Shown here piece by piece: positions 48,994-49,948 of a stretch of 49,948 bases of DNA. Source of the DNA: an uncultured beta proteobacterium. GTDB lineage: Bacteria > Pseudomonadota > Gammaproteobacteria > Burkholderiales > Rhodocyclaceae. The stretch spans positions 1 to 49,948 of the forward strand of contig CAINHS010000115.1 in NCBI GenBank assembly GCA_903848955.1, written 5' to 3'. A model generated the notes under the pieces. That model had not been told where the DNA came from, did no database searches, and saw only the letters and a program-made list of their open reading frames with translations. Made by a program: the position numbers and the translations under genes. The first letter of the stretch is position 1, and each line of letters starts with the position of its first letter.

Positions 48994-49123
48994 CTTGAAC
49001 TCCCGAATGGCCGGGCAAACGGCGATATTCCTGCGTGACCGATTTTAGTATGCGGCAGGTTGCCGGTGATCAAGAATCTTCGCCCGGGGCGATCACAAAC
49101 AGCTATAGCGCCGAATGGCGGCG

Positions 49124-49154
49124 AAAAAAAAGACAGGCAAGCCTGTCTTTTTTT
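49124..49154 (-). terminator. Terminator of the Ala/Lys-rich gene
   Basis: A run of A residues and GACAGG (49124-49137) pairs with CCTGTC and seven T residues (49142-49154) across a CAAG loop. It sits 15 bases beyond the end of the minus-strand gene. The A/T symmetry makes it look functional in both directions. Confidence 0.85.
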
Positions 49155-49169
49155 CAGCACAACTACCGA

Positions 49170-49526
49170 TTACTTGGCAGCGGGCTTCTCGGCGGCCTTG
49201 GCGGCAGCAGGTGCATCGGCCTTGGCGGCGGGCTTGTCGGCCTTGGCAGCAGCGGGTGCATCAGCCTTGGCAGCGGGTGCATCAGCCTTGGCGGCCTTGT
49301 CGGCCTTCTTTGCAGCCTTGGCGGGCTTGTCGGCCTTGGCAGGCTGTGCGTCAGCCTTGGCTTCGGCCTTGGCCTCAACCTTGGCTTCGGTCTTTGCAGC
49401 AGCCGGAGCAGCAGCAGCGGCCGGAGCAGCAGCCGGAGCGGCAGCTTTTGCGGCCGGAGCGGCAGCTTCCGCGAATACGGTTGTGGCAAACAGGCCAGCT
49501 ACGAGTACGGCGATCAACTTGCTCAT
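49170..49526 (-). CDS. Secreted Ala/Lys-rich low-complexity protein
   Basis: A 118-residue protein with a signal peptide (1-19, MSKLIAVLVAGLFATTVFA) and a mature part made almost wholly of Ala, Lys, Pro, Asp and Glu. Repeated units of the type KADAPAA and AKADKPA fill residues 55-115. Such composition resembles histone-H1-like bacterial proteins, but the signal peptide places it in the periplasm or outside. AAGGAA precedes the ATG and a strong terminator follows, so it is an expressed single gene. Function unknown. Confidence 0.75.
   Translation of the reverse strand: MSKLIAVLVAGLFATTVFAEAAAPAAKAAAPAAAPAAAAAPAAAKTEAKVEAKAEAKADAQPAKADKPAKAAKKADKAAKADAPAAKADAPAAAKADKPAAKADAPAAAKAAEKPAAK
49211..49292 (-). 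repeat. Imperfect repeats coding for KADAPA units
   Basis: On the plus strand GTGCATC[GA]GCCTTGGC occurs three times (starting 49211, 49256 and 49277), embedded in further GCCTTGGC repeats. The spacings (45 and 21 bases) are multiples of three, so copy changes would keep the reading frame. Confidence 0.7.
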
Positions 49527-49773
49527 TTAGTTTCCTTCAGAAAGTGGATGATAAGGCCCGAGCCGAAGCTTGCGACCTGAGACATTGGCAGTCTGTAGGC
49601 GATTAACGCGGCAGCGCCGAATCGGTTGACGCAGCCGCTGAATATCTTGCCAACGGTGCCGGGTCGGCCGGAACGGGATCGTCAAGTCACCCGCCTGCCG
49701 TCGCCCGGCTGTGCCGGAATGCCATGTTCTCCTTTCGCTTCAATTGGTTACGTTGCAGATGCGGCAGGCGGGT

Positions 49774-49948
49774 TCAGTAGCGGACTTCCAACGCCGAGCA
49801 GAGGAACTTCATGAAAGGCACGGCGGCCGTGAATCCGGTGCCGGCCAGTTTTACCAGATCCGGTCCGGCGACCTCGGCCCGGGACAATGGCGCCATACCG
49901 ATGAAGTCCTTGCGCTTCAAATCGTCTATTGCCGGATGATCGGCGGCA
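49774..49948 (-). CDS. C-terminus of an unidentified protein (partial)
   Basis: The minus strand holds an open frame from the window edge to TGA at 49774-49776, 57 complete codons, ending FMKFLCSALEVRY. Readable segments are DLKRKDFIGMAPLSRAEV and DLVKLAGTGFTAAVPFMK. I do not recognise the family. The 247-base gap before the Ala/Lys-rich gene holds no further gene that I can support. Confidence 0.5.
   Translation of the reverse strand, partial: AADHPAIDDLKRKDFIGMAPLSRAEVAGPDLVKLAGTGFTAAVPFMKFLCSALEVRY

Overview
The window is a GC-rich chromosomal stretch of a betaproteobacterium, most likely in or near the Rhodocyclales. This rests on gene neighbourhoods typical of that group (xseB-ispA-dxs-folE2; sigma factor-DUF3619-DUF3106-RDD divergent from ilvIHC; a DUF2322 protein beside purB; soxYZAXB) and on protein similarity recognised by eye. 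The assignment is an inference. I see no phage, transposon, integron or CRISPR array; almost everything reads as vertically inherited core chromosome.

Layout. 1-2187: a likely polyphosphate/phosphohistidine module (partial gene, sixA, CYTH-CHAD protein). 2254-5752: a MacAB-type efflux system with a split ATPase and permease and an enlarged adaptor. 5799-9961: soxY-Z-A-X-B for thiosulfate oxidation, with no soxCD in the window. 10117-12015: kup potassium transporter, then tRNA-Leu(CAA) and a Crp/Fnr-type regulator. 13202-19299: queA-tgt (queuosine), yajC-secD-secF (protein export) and a b-type cytochrome coupled to secF, facing a cytochrome c'/c556 gene across a perfect 22-bp hairpin. 19951-27004: DUF2322, purB, a GST, holC-pepA and divergent lptF-lptG. 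27012-28921: an ECF-like sigma factor followed by a one-TM protein, a secreted helical protein and an RDD protein. 29071-34980: branched-chain amino acid synthesis (ilvI-ilvH-ilvC, leuA) with pssA. 34964-37634: DUF2069, wrbA, yihY and pyrF. 37747-39716: rpsP-rimM-trmD-rplS. 39790-43706: folE2, dxs, ispA and xseB, divergent from an orphan Rieske oxygenase and a DMT transporter. 45986-49948: a coiled-coil secreted protein, a second ECF sigma/anti-sigma pair with a COG4315 lipoprotein, a GlcG/HbpS-like protein, an Ala/Lys-rich secreted protein and a partial gene.

Physiology. The genes suggest an autotroph or mixotroph able to use reduced sulfur through a truncated Sox system, probably via stored sulfur. 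It has standard biosynthesis of valine, isoleucine, leucine, isoprenoids (MEP pathway), folate, purines, pyrimidines and phosphatidylethanolamine.

The best candidate for an undescribed system is the sigma-DUF3619-DUF3106-RDD operon, whose layout resembles a CnrH-CnrY-CnrX type sigma / anti-sigma / periplasmic sensor unit. Other points of interest are a Spy/CpxP-like helical insert in the MacA-type adaptor, a palindrome at the predicted sox transcription start, and an ECF-like promoter in front of the COG4315-sigma-anti-sigma operon.
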